64,000 nt of DNA from Plecoglossus altivelis (taxonomy: Eukaryota; Chordata; Actinopteri; Osmeriformes; Plecoglossidae), in assembly GCA_036571765.1 (NCBI GenBank), contig BROE01000025.1:5874660-5938659 (forward strand). Direction: 5' to 3'. How positions within the stretch are numbered: the first letter of the stretch is position 1; each line of letters starts with the position of its first letter. The notes beneath the pieces are model-generated. The model did not search any database, was not told the origin of the DNA, and saw only the letters and a list, made by a program, of their open reading frames with translations. Both the position numbers and the translations under genes were made by a program. Positions 1 through 11,547 of this stretch are shown here, piece by piece.

Positions 1-45
<45 letters not shown>
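1..45. repeat. (AG)n microsatellite at window edge
   Basis: An uninterrupted AG dinucleotide run starts at the first base and is probably cut by the window edge, so its full length is unknown. Confidence 0.97.
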
Positions 46-47
<2 letters not shown>

Positions 48-3000
48 CTGTTGAATGTGCACGTTTGGTCATCAATACTGCCGGTGGCATGACTGTCTTT
101 TGCAGAAATATATTGAGCATCATGCCATGATGGAGGCATATTGTTCATAATTGTATGGCACTCAGTACTCACACTGCATAATCTGACTCCATATCACTCC
201 TGAATGGACGGCTTTTTATTGCAAGGATATAAAGGACTTCTGCAACCATGCTCGTTTAACGTGAATTTAGCCCACTTATTTGTCTATTTACACCAGATTC
301 CACATATCCGTTATATAGGCTACGTCAATAAAAATAGAGACCACTATTTTGTTGGATCCTTTCCTTTCGAAGTAATAAAAACGTGAATACTGATGAGACA
401 CTTATGTATTGGGCTGAACTTGTCCTGATTTTTATTGAATGTTAGAATTAAATGTTTCTCGCCCAGATTGGCCTTGATAGGGGAGGGAAGTGACTGCAAC
501 GTTATATGAATGCGGTTTTTTATTATTATAAGTACATCACCAATAGTATAAGTATTATCAGGCTGTTTTTATCTTGATTGTATTACGACTCAAGTCAGGC
601 TAATTTGATTTTGAACTACCAAGTAAACCACAGAGATCAGTGAACTTTTGGAATTAAGTGAAAACGGCTGTAATACTTTTTTGGCCAGTACTCAATACTC
701 CTCTTACCTCATTTAAAAAAAAGACGACGGTAGATGGCAGCCTTGCACCGTGTCAATTCTCATGAACGCAATTGAAGTGACTAAACTCTGATTGGTGTAC
801 AGGTTGTTGTTGAAGGTCACATATAGTAATTCTATGCATAAGGATACGAGTCTTGTAAAGTATAAAATAGCTTTTTATATCACTTGAATGTTGTTTGTTA
901 AAAAGATAATGTGTGTACGCGCACTGCAAGCCAATATACAATATTAAGTAGTTGTTTATTGTCAGGCTTTCCAAATGCCTCGTGAAAGTGTTTTTAAAAA
1001 CTATGCAATGTCTGAGGGCCACATCTCCACAATAGGCTGCATGACTCATAAAAACAGCAACAGTCAATTACATTCGACAGAACCCGGAGTCTGTTTCTAA
1101 GCACGATGGATTGTAAAGTGAGATTTGCTGTGCTTAAAGAAGGAGCCAAAAGGTTGCATTTTGTTTGAGTGTCTTCACTATGAATGTTGTAACCTCTGAA
1201 AGACACCGCTGCAATAAAAAATACTTTGAAAAAAGTAAACATCCTTCAACTTATCACATAGAATTCAGGTGGACTGTGTTAATCTTCAAAAGCCCTGTCA
1301 TGGCTCAAAATAGAGTCAGAAGCACTGCACGTCAACGATAGACATCTTCCCTTTTCTCTTGCAGACTCATGTACCACATTCACAACAGGCCACAGATCAG
1401 TGCAGGGAGTTTTCTGCCACAAATACACGTGTTCTACAAGTAGTTTCGGAGAACAATTGAACCCTCTGAAAGATCATCTTCCGTTCATCCTGCAGCAGAA
1501 CAGATCGGATGAGTAAACATCAAGCTGGATGTTTTCCGAGCGCTTGCTGCCTCACAAGTTGCGCGGCGTGCGGCGTTTACATGAATGGCTCGTGGCAAGT
1601 ACAAAAACATCCATGTATAGAGCCTGTTCTGTGTCGTCACCCATCTCCATCTTTCACCGCCTCTCTGTTTACTGTTATTGTAGTCTTATTTATGTATTTC
1701 CATAATGTGTTACAGTGGGATTCATTATCTGTGAGTGAAGCAGGTCTTTGCCTTGTTCTATAATTCAGGGCTCAGTCACAGACAGACATTAAAGTTTCAT
1801 AAGAGGCAATTTGGAGGATGAGTTGGTCGCACGGTGAGGTGATGCAGTGTTGCTGTCTAAGGTAAGAAACTCAAACGTGACCTGGTTGTCTTGGAAACTC
1901 AAGGCCTGACCATCAATCAAGGAAGGGTTATAAAAAAAAAAGAAAGAAAAATTAAAAGTATCATTCTGTTCTTTGGTAAAAACCTTTGGCATGAGTGCTG
2001 TTTCTTAGAGGAGGAATTTAATTGGAATAATTTGAAACATTAGTTGTCTAGCTGTGTTCTCAAGAAGAGAAAAAGATTAATGTTGCATCAGCCCATCCAC
2101 ATATGGTACACTTTAATTCCATGTCCCTTCACAAACGTTTTAATATCTGCACAACAGAAGCAGCTTAATGTAACTTATAAATGAACAGCACAGTTCGCGT
2201 CTGAATCCGCTTCATCTGAATCTGAGGAAATAGTGCCTAGTGACAAATCTAATCCATGCGTGTTATGTGGAAGAGCAGTGCATAGGAGAGTAGACATGCC
2301 AACACTTTGTGCTGTTCTTGTAGGTCACTGTCATGGCTGGGAAACAGATTGTTTTTGTTGAGGAGTCCTAGAGGGAGATAAGAGGTGATTAGAACAGCCT
2401 TTAAAGGCTTAGCTGAGAAAAAGGAAATCAATCTAGAGTGAAGCGCTGTATCACCATGCGGTGTAATTACAGTCTGATTATCAAAGATCTGTGGTGCCCC
2501 CATGGAAATAATACTTGATTTTAAAATGTGTTCGTTTAATGAGTCCAGTCCACCGCATGGAAGCTTAATTGGGCTTGCTATTATACATTAACTGTACGTT
2601 TCAATCATGCTCATCTCCCCACAGCGTGTCTGTTGCTTTCTGCTTCGCCGGGAGCCAGTTGCCGTCGCTGTCTGAGTTGACATACAGCTTGAATTGTCTT
2701 GATTGGTGTCAATTCTTTGTCGTCACGCTGCAACGTGAGCTAAAGGTACTGAGACAGGTAACATCGATTATGTCTCCTCACTCAAACATCATCTGGAGAG
2801 AACTGGGATTACCTGTGGGTTTCACATTTTAAGACGTTAATGGAAGTTCAGCATTAACTCAGTGGAAACCATTTGTTTGAATTTTCCTTATGATGTCACA
2901 AGCTTTTTTGCGCATGATAAAATGATAAAGATGACAAATTCGCCTGACAAAACATGTATGTAATGTACACCTTGATGTAAATGTTGGTTAACGTAGTGAA

Positions 3001-3761
3001 TGTGTGTCAGAATAGGTCTTTATTGTGGCATTGTATGGAATGTTATTTCTGTCTTCTGTCCGTTTTCTTTATCCTTTGAGACTAACCTTGTACTTTGTGC
3101 TTGTAGCATCGCTGCATATTAAAAGTGTATGGCATGTTAAATTTACAAACGATGGGTTTACATGAATAACCATCCCGAAGTCGAAACATATTTACCCCAA
3201 AGACAAAGTGTTATTTGTCAAGATGGCAAAACTGACGACCAGGAGAGGGCATTCCAAATGCCTAAATCCAAGGATGTAGGACGATGTCTGGATTATCGTC
3301 CCACCACCCCCAGCTGCGATAAAACTACTGCACGACGGGGGAATTCGCAGTAGTTTACAGTCTGCAGCAAAGACGGTCAGCAATGGTCTTCATTCCGCCG
3401 ACCCTGATTCTGATTAATACTGGATTACAAAGTCACTGGCTTTCTAACCATCAATCGGAATATATATCCTACAATTTCCTTGTTTCTTCCATGCATTACG
3501 CCTGAAAATAATATTACACTCAATATTTGACAAAGGAATGAGGTCTTACCCATTGCTTGCACTCCAAACGTTTTTGTTTGCTTTCGGAGTTTCATAGCAT
3601 CTTGGGTGTAAGGTGCAATCATTCAAGGTTGTCCTTTTTCGACATTTGCGGGACTTCTGAATCAACGACAGGTGTGCACAGCGCTGTGTGCCCGGCTGCG
3701 GTGCGAATTGGCTTTTCTCACAGGAAGCTGAGCGCGGGTGTTCTTAGGATATCCAGACCTG
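46..3761. other. Non-coding stretch upstream of lrrtm4
   Basis: About 3.7 kb with no open frame that resembles a known protein and no convincing splice-linked exons. The short frames are scattered over both strands without family motifs. The stretch just before 3762 presumably holds the lrrtm4 promoter and 5' leader, but I see no clear TATA box and cannot place the transcription start. Confidence 0.6.
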
Positions 3762-3815
3762 ATGCCGAATGAGAGCGAAATGCAAGATTTGGGTTTAAGA
3801 AAAGGGGCACTCTAA
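3762..3815 (+). promoter_or_regulatory. Possible upstream ORF in the lrrtm4 leader
   Basis: Two in-frame ATGs (3762 and 3780) open a 17-codon frame ending in TAA at 3813-3815, 31 bases before the inferred lrrtm4 start codon at 3847. The second ATG has an A at -3. If the transcript starts upstream of 3762, this frame would be met before the true start and could damp translation. Whether it lies in the mRNA is not shown by sequence alone. Confidence 0.35.
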
Positions 3816-3846
3816 CCTTTGGGAAGGAGACACAAGCGACGCAGAC

Positions 3847-3850
3847 ATGG
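3847..3850 (+). CDS. lrrtm4: lrrtm4 start exon coding portion (ATG plus G)
   Basis: ATGG is followed at once by a strong donor, GTATGT (3851-3856). The large exon begins at 4491, after a CTGCAG acceptor, with GA completing the split glycine codon. The spliced protein therefore starts Met-Gly and runs into a hydrophobic leader, as in human LRRTM3 and LRRTM4, where the main exon is also entered in phase 1 after Met-Gly. The intron is 640 bp. This start gives 519 residues, against 518 recalled for the short human LRRTM4. The continuous frame from ATG 4394 would instead add a 31-residue leader unlike the family. Confidence 0.8.
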
Positions 3851-6046
3851 GTATGTAACATTACGTATTCTCAATGTAAACTTGTATATCACAGCCAAAT
3901 TATGGCTCACATACAGATCTTCTGAAGAATCTAATTCCATAAAGTAGTATGCCTCCATTCCGCATAATAACACCAAAGAAATCTGATTTGATGCATGAAT
4001 TAACACCGTTTGTTTTAGATTCGTGTTTTTGCATTATACGAGATACGTATCATTCTTACCATATGCTACTGTGGCATTTTCTAAACTGTTTGCACTGTGT
4101 GTTAGGTAAACAGGGGACAGGGGAAAAGAAGAAATATGACCTAAAGAGTATGCCAATAAACGCAAAAAAAAACTATAGCTCACCCTCGGCAAGATAAAAC
4201 CTGTTGCATTGCAGTCACACCACTATGTCACATTTCACATATTTGTTCTGGTGGAATGCTTATGTAAGCATGAGAAGGAGGAGCAAGCTTTAAACATCCA
4301 TAGTTTGGAGACAGGGTAGGAACTGGGAGCGCCTGAAGACAATACCTTTCATTCTGCAGCCACTTAAGGTTTAGGTAGACTAAAGGAGATCAAGTGGATG
4401 ATGTATGTTATGATCAACAGAGCCAGCCGACTCAAGTTTTCCCCAGTTTCCCACGCTTTCCTGTACATGGATATTTCTGTGTGCCTGCAGGATCTCTGGC
4501 GTGGCGTTGGTCGCTTCTCATCTTCACGGTGGTGGTCCAGGCCTGCCTTGTCGCTGCCCCAGGGCCCGTCCGTGAGCGCTCGTGTCCCCAGAGCTGCAGG
4601 TGCGATGGCAAAATAGTGTACTGCGAATCGAACGCCTTCCGCGACGTGCCTAGCAACGTGTCAGTGGGTTGTCAAGGCCTGTCCCTACGTTACAACAGCC
4701 TAGCCAGCCTCAGTCCCAGCCAGTTTGCAGGGCTCACTCAGCTGGTTTGGCTCTATCTGGATCACAACTACATTAGCGAGGTGGACAGCCAAGCTTTCAA
4801 CGGCGTCCGGCGGCTCAAAGAGCTGATTATTAGCTCCAATAAGATTACACAGCTGAGCAACTCCACTTTCCATTCTGTCACCAACCTGCGTAATCTCGAC
4901 CTCTCGTACAATAAATTGCAAGTCCTCCAGCCAGGACAGTTCCTGGGCTTGCGGAAGTTGCTCAGCTTGCATTTGCGATCTAATTCCCTGAAAACCGTCC
5001 CAATGAGAGTCTTTCAGGATTGTCGCAATCTGGAGTTTCTCGATCTGGGCTATAACCGCCTGCGGAGTCTCACGAGGAACGCCTTCGCCGGGCTTCTCAA
5101 ACTGGTGGAGCTTCATCTGGAACACAACCAGTTCTCCAAGATTAACTTCTCTCACTTTCCTCGCCTAACCAACCTTCGGGCGCTCTATCTGCAGTGGAAC
5201 CGAATCAAGTCCATAACCCAGGGTCTTACCTGGATGTGGACCTCTTTGCAGAAACTGGACCTTTCGGGAAACGAGCTGTACGACCTGGATGCCAGCACCT
5301 ATCAATGTCTCCCCAACCTCCAGACCCTAAACCTGGACTCCAACAAGCTCAGCAACATGTCCCAAGAGACGGTCGAGGCGTGGATCTCCCTCACCACCAT
5401 CAGTCTGGCTGGTAACGTGTGGCACTGCAGTCCCAGTATATGTCCCCTGGTGGCCTGGCTGAGGAACTTCAAGGGAAACAAGGAGTCTACTATGATTTGC
5501 GCCGGCCCCAAGGAGGTTCAGGGAGAGAAAGTGATTGATGTGGTCGAGACTCTTAATATCTGTAGAGCGACACCCAGCTCTTCTATCTCCACCACATCTT
5601 CAGCCACCTCCACCTCCCTGCCCGCCCTCCAGCCCCTGCCCACGCCTACGCTGCCCTCCGTCGATGAGGGGCTGACCTTGGGAATCACGGCCGCCCCCGC
5701 CCCCACCAGTACCTCCCCTGACGTTCCTCTGCCGGATAATGAATACGTTTCCTTTCACAAGATCATCGCTGGTAGCGTTGCTCTCCTCCTGTCAGTGGCG
5801 GTGATTCTGCTGGTGATCTATGTGTCGTGGAAACGCTATCCCAGCAGCCTCAAGCTCCTTCAACAGCGTTCCATGAGCAAAAAAAGGCGGAAAAATGAGC
5901 GGGAAACCGAACGCACTCTTAGCTCGCCCCTGCAAGAGTACTATGTGGACTACAAGCCTACAAACTCTGAAACCATGGATATGCTGGTGAATGGAACTGG
6001 CCCCTACACGTACACCATCTCTGGCTCCAGGGAGTGTGAGGTATGA
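3847..6046 (+). CDS. lrrtm4: LRRTM4-like synaptic leucine-rich repeat transmembrane protein, short isoform
   Basis: CDS join 3847-3850, 4491-6046, giving 519 residues. LRRTM proteins are postsynaptic type I membrane proteins that organise excitatory synapses; LRRTM4 binds heparan-sulphate proteoglycans such as glypicans and neurexins. Visible here are a hydrophobic N-terminal leader (about residues 4-25), an LRRNT cysteine cluster (SCPQSCRC, from about residue 32), about ten leucine-rich repeats, and a cysteine-bearing LRRCT ending near the motif ETLNIC. A Ser/Thr/Pro-rich juxtamembrane stretch, one membrane helix (about 426-446), a basic KKRRK patch, the conserved EYYVDYKPTNSETMD tail and the C-terminal ECEV follow. 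Tail and repeat motifs (NKESTMICAGPK, SGSRECEV) fit LRRTM4 better than LRRTM1-3. It may be one of several fish lrrtm4-like copies. The stop TGA lies inside a splice donor (GAG|GTATGA), so this isoform is made when the donor is not used. Confidence 0.93.
3851..4490 (+). other. lrrtm4: lrrtm4 intron 1
   Basis: A 640-bp intron from GTATGT to CTGCAG, phase 1. The last 97 bases happen to be open in frame with the main exon, which makes a naive gene model start at 4394. Confidence 0.75.
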
Positions 6047-9000
6047 CCCATCGCCCTACTAAAAACCATTTCCTCTGCGGGGCACAAGAGGTAAATTCCA
6101 ACATGTGGGAAAAAAGATAGTTTACTATTTTTTTCTCACATTGGTGTTTGTTTTGTAATTGGTGAATTTAAAAGAAGGCTTTACTGCATGGCGACTCGGT
6201 GTGGTGAAATGCTCTGTGTTCTTGTTCATGAACAAACGATTCATGAATCAGTTGCAATTTCCTTGTAATTTGCTTTCCTTGTGAAGTGACTGTGCAGTGA
6301 ATGGTGTATTGTTGGATGTTTGCTTCAGACTCATTTTGTTGATGTGAACACCATGACTCAGGGAATTACTTGAATCATGAAATCCATTGAATGACTCACA
6401 CAGTATCAGACATTGTACAAATGCACAACATTGGTATCATCAACCCCCCTCCGATTATTACCTGTACCAATCAGAATACACAGATACCGTGTATAAAGCT
6501 ATCTGTAGTAAGTTAACAGAGTGGAGCAGGCTGTTTTTGGATGGTAACAACAGAAGCATGACCAGTTCAGGCTGGAGGCCACGATGACAGAGGCCCTTCT
6601 CATTCAAGGAAGCCAGACAGGCCCTCTTTCCTCAGCGGGGAGAGTCGTGATTTGATCACAGCAAATTGCTGGTCTGTCTGAGAGCCCTGAGACAAAGAGA
6701 GAGGCCGTCAGTGCAGATTCCGGTCCCTTGTGTGAAGTGTCCTGCCTGGGTCAAGACTGAGTCACATGGGAGCTCAATGTGAAAGGGAAAGAGTATGGCT
6801 TATGAGGAGGTAAAGAAAAACCAAAGGTTGAAATGTTAAAGGTCGTCGGAGATTTTGTCAGTCGGCTTTACTCTAGTTCTATCTCTAGGACTATCCGTAT
6901 CCTTGCAGCGCACCATATGTTTCCCATGCATTCATCAACGCCTGCCCGTGTTTAAATATTAACCAGCAATCCATTTCTTACTGCCATGCTGTTAAAAAAG
7001 TAGTGTGTGGGGAGAGGGTACCACACGGATTATTGTGATGGAAATATGAAGTGCAAAGAATAGCTATTTTGTGCAGACAGCCAGGAGGCAGGCAGGACAT
7101 ACGAAAGTAACTCAGTCAGAAAGACTAATTCATTAGTCCATGGTTAATTAGGCATTTTTGCTTGTGCACTCTCTTTCCCTCCTGCCTTCTGTGTATCTGT
7201 CTTTTCCAGTTCGGGCTGCTTGTTGTGTTTTGGCAGCGTGGCAGAGTGTGATTATCAGGGCATTCTTTGCTTGAGAAGACGTCACCAGAGTGTGTAGAGC
7301 ACCTTTGTCTCCCGGACCCCCGTCGGTTGGTATGAAAAGCAGATAGACGCACACAGAGACACAGGTCCTCCAGCACGCTCTCTGTCATCTTGGGGAACAC
7401 CAGACCGCTTGGTTCAGGTCTTGTACCCCAACAACACAACACGACTCCGGTAGAAACACGGCATGAGGTAAAGGTTGAACGTCTTGTCATCCACCGGAAG
7501 AATCTGGTTTTGAATTTGACACTCGCACCGGGTCGCCTGTGACATCCGGCATTAAAACGAGAATAGGTGAGGATGTAAAGACGAAAGTTAATCGACTTGT
7601 GTAAAGTTTGAGAGAGTTTTATATGAATATTATGTATAAACCGTGCCAGTGGAATATCTACGTATATTAGAGGGTTATTTCTCACCCAAGGGGAGCCCAC
7701 TTCATATATACAGAGTGAATCCAGGTTGTTGGTGGGAAAATAGTCCAAATACATCCAACACATAGCTATACTACTGGGAAGTGCACATGTAGCAGAAAAA
7801 AACAGACTTGAGATAGGATATCTGTGGCAGAACATTACTCACACGCAATCTGAAGCCGCAGCTGATGTAAGAACAAGTCTAAGCCTTGTTTATCAGCGAT
7901 GCTTTTATTGAGGAACATGGGGGAGGAGCAGTCAAACTCAGACCTAATGGGCATCCTGCTCCTTAGCATAACTAACGGCTCGTCAGAAAAATGGGTTTCC
8001 TCATCAAGTTTCTCTTGTGTCCTCCACCTCGAGGGGGTATCTTGACGAACGAGAAATACTATCGTAATTACCAAATCTCGGTAACCTCACAGGGAAACGT
8101 AATCTCCTGGAAGAAAAGAAAGAAGAAAAAAAAAGACTGAAAATGACAAAAAATTGTCATTTCATTTCCAGGTGGGAACATGACGTGTCCCGCAAGCCCA
8201 GAGCTTTCATATCCTCGCTAGTCTGGTTCTGGCTGGGTAATGTAAGAGCTGGCAGTGTAGTAAACCCACAGTGTGATGTCAAGGATTGGTGAGTCATTCA
8301 GAGCAGTGGGAGTGATAACCCCAAAAAACCAGCAGAATATCCTGTGTGGGTACCAGCGCGATACCAGATTGTTTTTTTCCCCCTGGTACTGTTCTACATT
8401 TATTATTTTCATATCGCATCAACTCTTTTTGAAATTTGTCACTGTCTGATACTTCGAATATGAATATTCATTCCATGAAATTGCTGTAATTGCTGGAAAT
8501 GCCTCGTATCCCCTTCATAAGAGCATGAAGTGAACAATTGCAACAGACAGTTACATTTACTGACAGACTTTCAGTCAGTAATGCTGCTGAAAATCTTAAG
8601 GTCACTTGTCTCTCTCTCTGTCTTTCTGCTGCTGTGGATAATCCAATGTTTTTCATGCAATCTTTTCCACATTAATGTAGTATTTCATGACTCCGTGTGG
8701 ATGGACAGATGGACGAAGGATTTGAAGAAAATGGAGAAAGATCAATATTGCATGTTCTGTAAAACATTCTCACCCAGGACAAATCAGTGGAAGAGATTAT
8801 CCTTGGAGCAAAAAACGGAAGCATTTCATCAATTGGAGATCAGGAGTTTGTATCGATCTGCCCTGCCCATGCATGGTGGACGTTATTGAATCCCCTCCGT
8901 TTCTCGCAATTCTTTTAGATCCAAGTCAATCCCCTCCCCTTGCAGTGGTTATTGTAGCTCGCAGAGTATGGAGTAGTCGGAGGAGAGGTACCACATACTC

Positions 9001-10533
9001 TAGTCTAGATGCTTGTTAACTTGTTTAAAGCAATGTCGTTCCTTACTGAGAGAGTTAATTGTGTTCCCACCTGTGTACTTGAGATAAGTTCTCTTAACTA
9101 AAGGAAGGTCACAATCAGACAGCCCTGATGTCTTTGGAGAAAAAATGTCTACCCAAATTGTGTTTAATTAACAAAGTATGTTTACTTTTAACCAACGTTT
9201 AATGTGTTGTTGAAAGTGATTTCTATTAGGTTGGAAGGGCTGATTGTACTGATGCATGTTGGGAGATGTATTGTTGCAGATTGGCAGAAGGTGTCACCAT
9301 AGAGACTTAATGAGCCCTTGTGAGAGCCAAGGCTAGGGAGCTAATTGGTTGTTCTGTGGTGATTGATGTCAAGGTTGTCTGGACATGCCAAATTAGCAGA
9401 GCCGGGGTGATATGAGGAGGGCTAATGGCTCGTGAGACAGAGGGAAGCCTTGAAGCTTACAGTAGTGCTTTGGGACAACTTAGACAAAAGATACCTCATG
9501 GAGAGCTGTCATCTTCCCCTGCGTTGATTGATGAAGCCATGTTTGACTTTTGGGTGCACAGTCCTTGTAAATAAGTCTGGTTGTCTGGGGGAGGAGGGGG
9601 GGGAGGAAGAACAGGAAACCTTATCACCCATCTGTTGCAGTAACCTCATGAATTAGATTCCCCCCCTCCCCCTTTTGACAGGACAGGGCTGTAACTGACC
9701 TATCAACAGGCCTGTGGACCGGCAACACTCACACAGCCTAGCTTCGGGAATCATCCCGTAGAAGTTTATCCGATCTGCTCACGCTTGGAGTTCACAAACC
9801 GATCTAAGCAGATTTAACACACATACACACAGCAGAAGGCCAGATTCTACAGCCTTAAACCTAAACTCTCAATCCAACTCCCTGATGCTTAGTGTCGAAC
9901 AGAGAGGCATTAGGTCTCATTCCAGACTGAACTTACCAACCTAAATAGAGTTTGCCTCTTACCGGAGCAAGTTTCCATGGTAACCGTTCCTTCATTATGC
10001 TTTATGAAAATGTCTTGATTCCAAATCAAGATTCTGACAAGTTAAAAACTCTCTATTCAGAATATATCTGTCAGACAGTTAATTGTGAATTACCTTCTCA
10101 TTTTCCTAAGGCAGAAGACACATAATCCATGTAAAAATAAAAAAAATAGCACCTGCTAACTCGAATAACAAAAAATTGGACACTTTTTGTGTACAGTACA
10201 AAGAGAAAATGAGGATCTGAAACTGATGGAAATTGTCAGATTTAACGCCTGGCCCAGACATTGGTCTAATGAAACCAGCCAACTGAGTTAAAACCACCCT
10301 TAGAATTGACAACCTGCCTGTGTATGAGTGTAATTTAGAAACTTACTCAGGAGACATGCTGCCTGAGTTATAGCTCTGACACTATCCTACTCTCCCTCTC
10401 TTCTATCTTTCTCGTTTAGTCCCTCTCTCTCTCTCATTCTCTCCCTCCATCTCTCCTGCTCCCTCTCTCCCCATAAATCAAATGTTCTTGACATGGTCGT
10501 CTCGCAGTGGCCCGGTCCTTCTGAAGGTCGTGT

Positions 10534-10550
10534 TGTGTGTGTGTGTGTGT
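10534..10550. repeat. (GT)n microsatellite
   Basis: Short GT dinucleotide run in lrrtm4 intron 2. Confidence 0.9.
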
Positions 10551-11526
10551 GCATACCCAACCCAGAGAGCAGGTCCTGGTACCAGCCCTGGATCACAAGA
10601 GAGGCTCTGGGTTCATGGTCTGCTCTGGGCCTCATAAATACATGTCAGACAAGCTGCCGCAGGCCCCGACTCCGATCCAACCTGAGTGAGCAGCTGGTCT
10701 GTTGTGTGTTGTGGTTGGAGTCTGAAAGTTGGGTTTGAGATACCCTTTTGCTGACAGGTAATTAAGAAGTAGTGTTTTCTCGTGTCCTATCTGTAAAAAA
10801 CAAACAAAAAAACACTGCAGCTAAATATACTGGATGACTCGAGACTCCATGACTGTTATTGGCGGTTTGGATAATAGCTTGTTATTTCAGTGTTTGCTTC
10901 ACGTTTGTCCTGAACCAGGACTCCAACTTTGTCTGCCCTGGCAAATTTGACTGCAACTCGGGACTGTAAGAGCCAATACCCACCACTGCCATCTTCTCCC
11001 TCCCTCTCTGCTCACCTCTCCTCCTCCCATCCTTCTCCCGCCAACTATCCACCACAAAGCCCAGTCAGTCTTCAGCTTAAATCCGAGGGCGGGCAGCAAA
11101 AAACAGCTGAGAGCCCTTGGTGGCAGAGGTGTCTGCTAACCATCTCATCGTCCAACCAAATTAGATCGGCGCTCGTGTTTTCACCCAGGGTCCTCCTTCC
11201 CTTCCTCTCCCACGCACACAAGCAGGGCCACCAAGGCTGGCAGGCAGGGTTCATGGGCACGAGGTTCAATTACTTCAGTTGTCATGGAGCAATAAATGAC
11301 AAATTAAGTGGCTGGCACTGACTACTGCCTGGGAAAGGATGCATCAGAATACTAATGTAAAGTCTGTCTGAGGTAGAGATGGGGAAGTAGAGGTCTGGCA
11401 GTTAGACAAACACTCCTTGTTTTTGTTTTGAAGGGGTATTTTCCCAAGTGCACGAGTCAAGATCAGTTGCGGAATCTCTGTTGTGAAAACATAAACCATA
11501 TCTATTGCTTTTTGGTTCACTTCCTT

Positions 11527-11547
11527 AAAAAAAAAAAAAAAAAAAAA
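11527..11547. repeat. poly(A) tract
   Basis: A 21-base A homopolymer in lrrtm4 intron 2. No retroposon body was recognised directly upstream. Confidence 0.9.

Noticed and set aside
4394..4490. N-terminal extension of lrrtm4 from the ATG at 4394
   Set aside because: Sequence is unlike any LRRTM leader, a good acceptor ends at 4490, and the start exon at 3847 gives the expected Met-Gly and length.
7125..7835. 236-codon minus-strand open frame
   Set aside because: No domain, no splice or codon-bias support, mixed composition; consistent with chance in an intron.
8530..8889. 119-codon plus-strand open frame with a hydrophobic segment
   Set aside because: No recognisable family, and lies in lrrtm4 intron 2 without promoter or poly(A) context.
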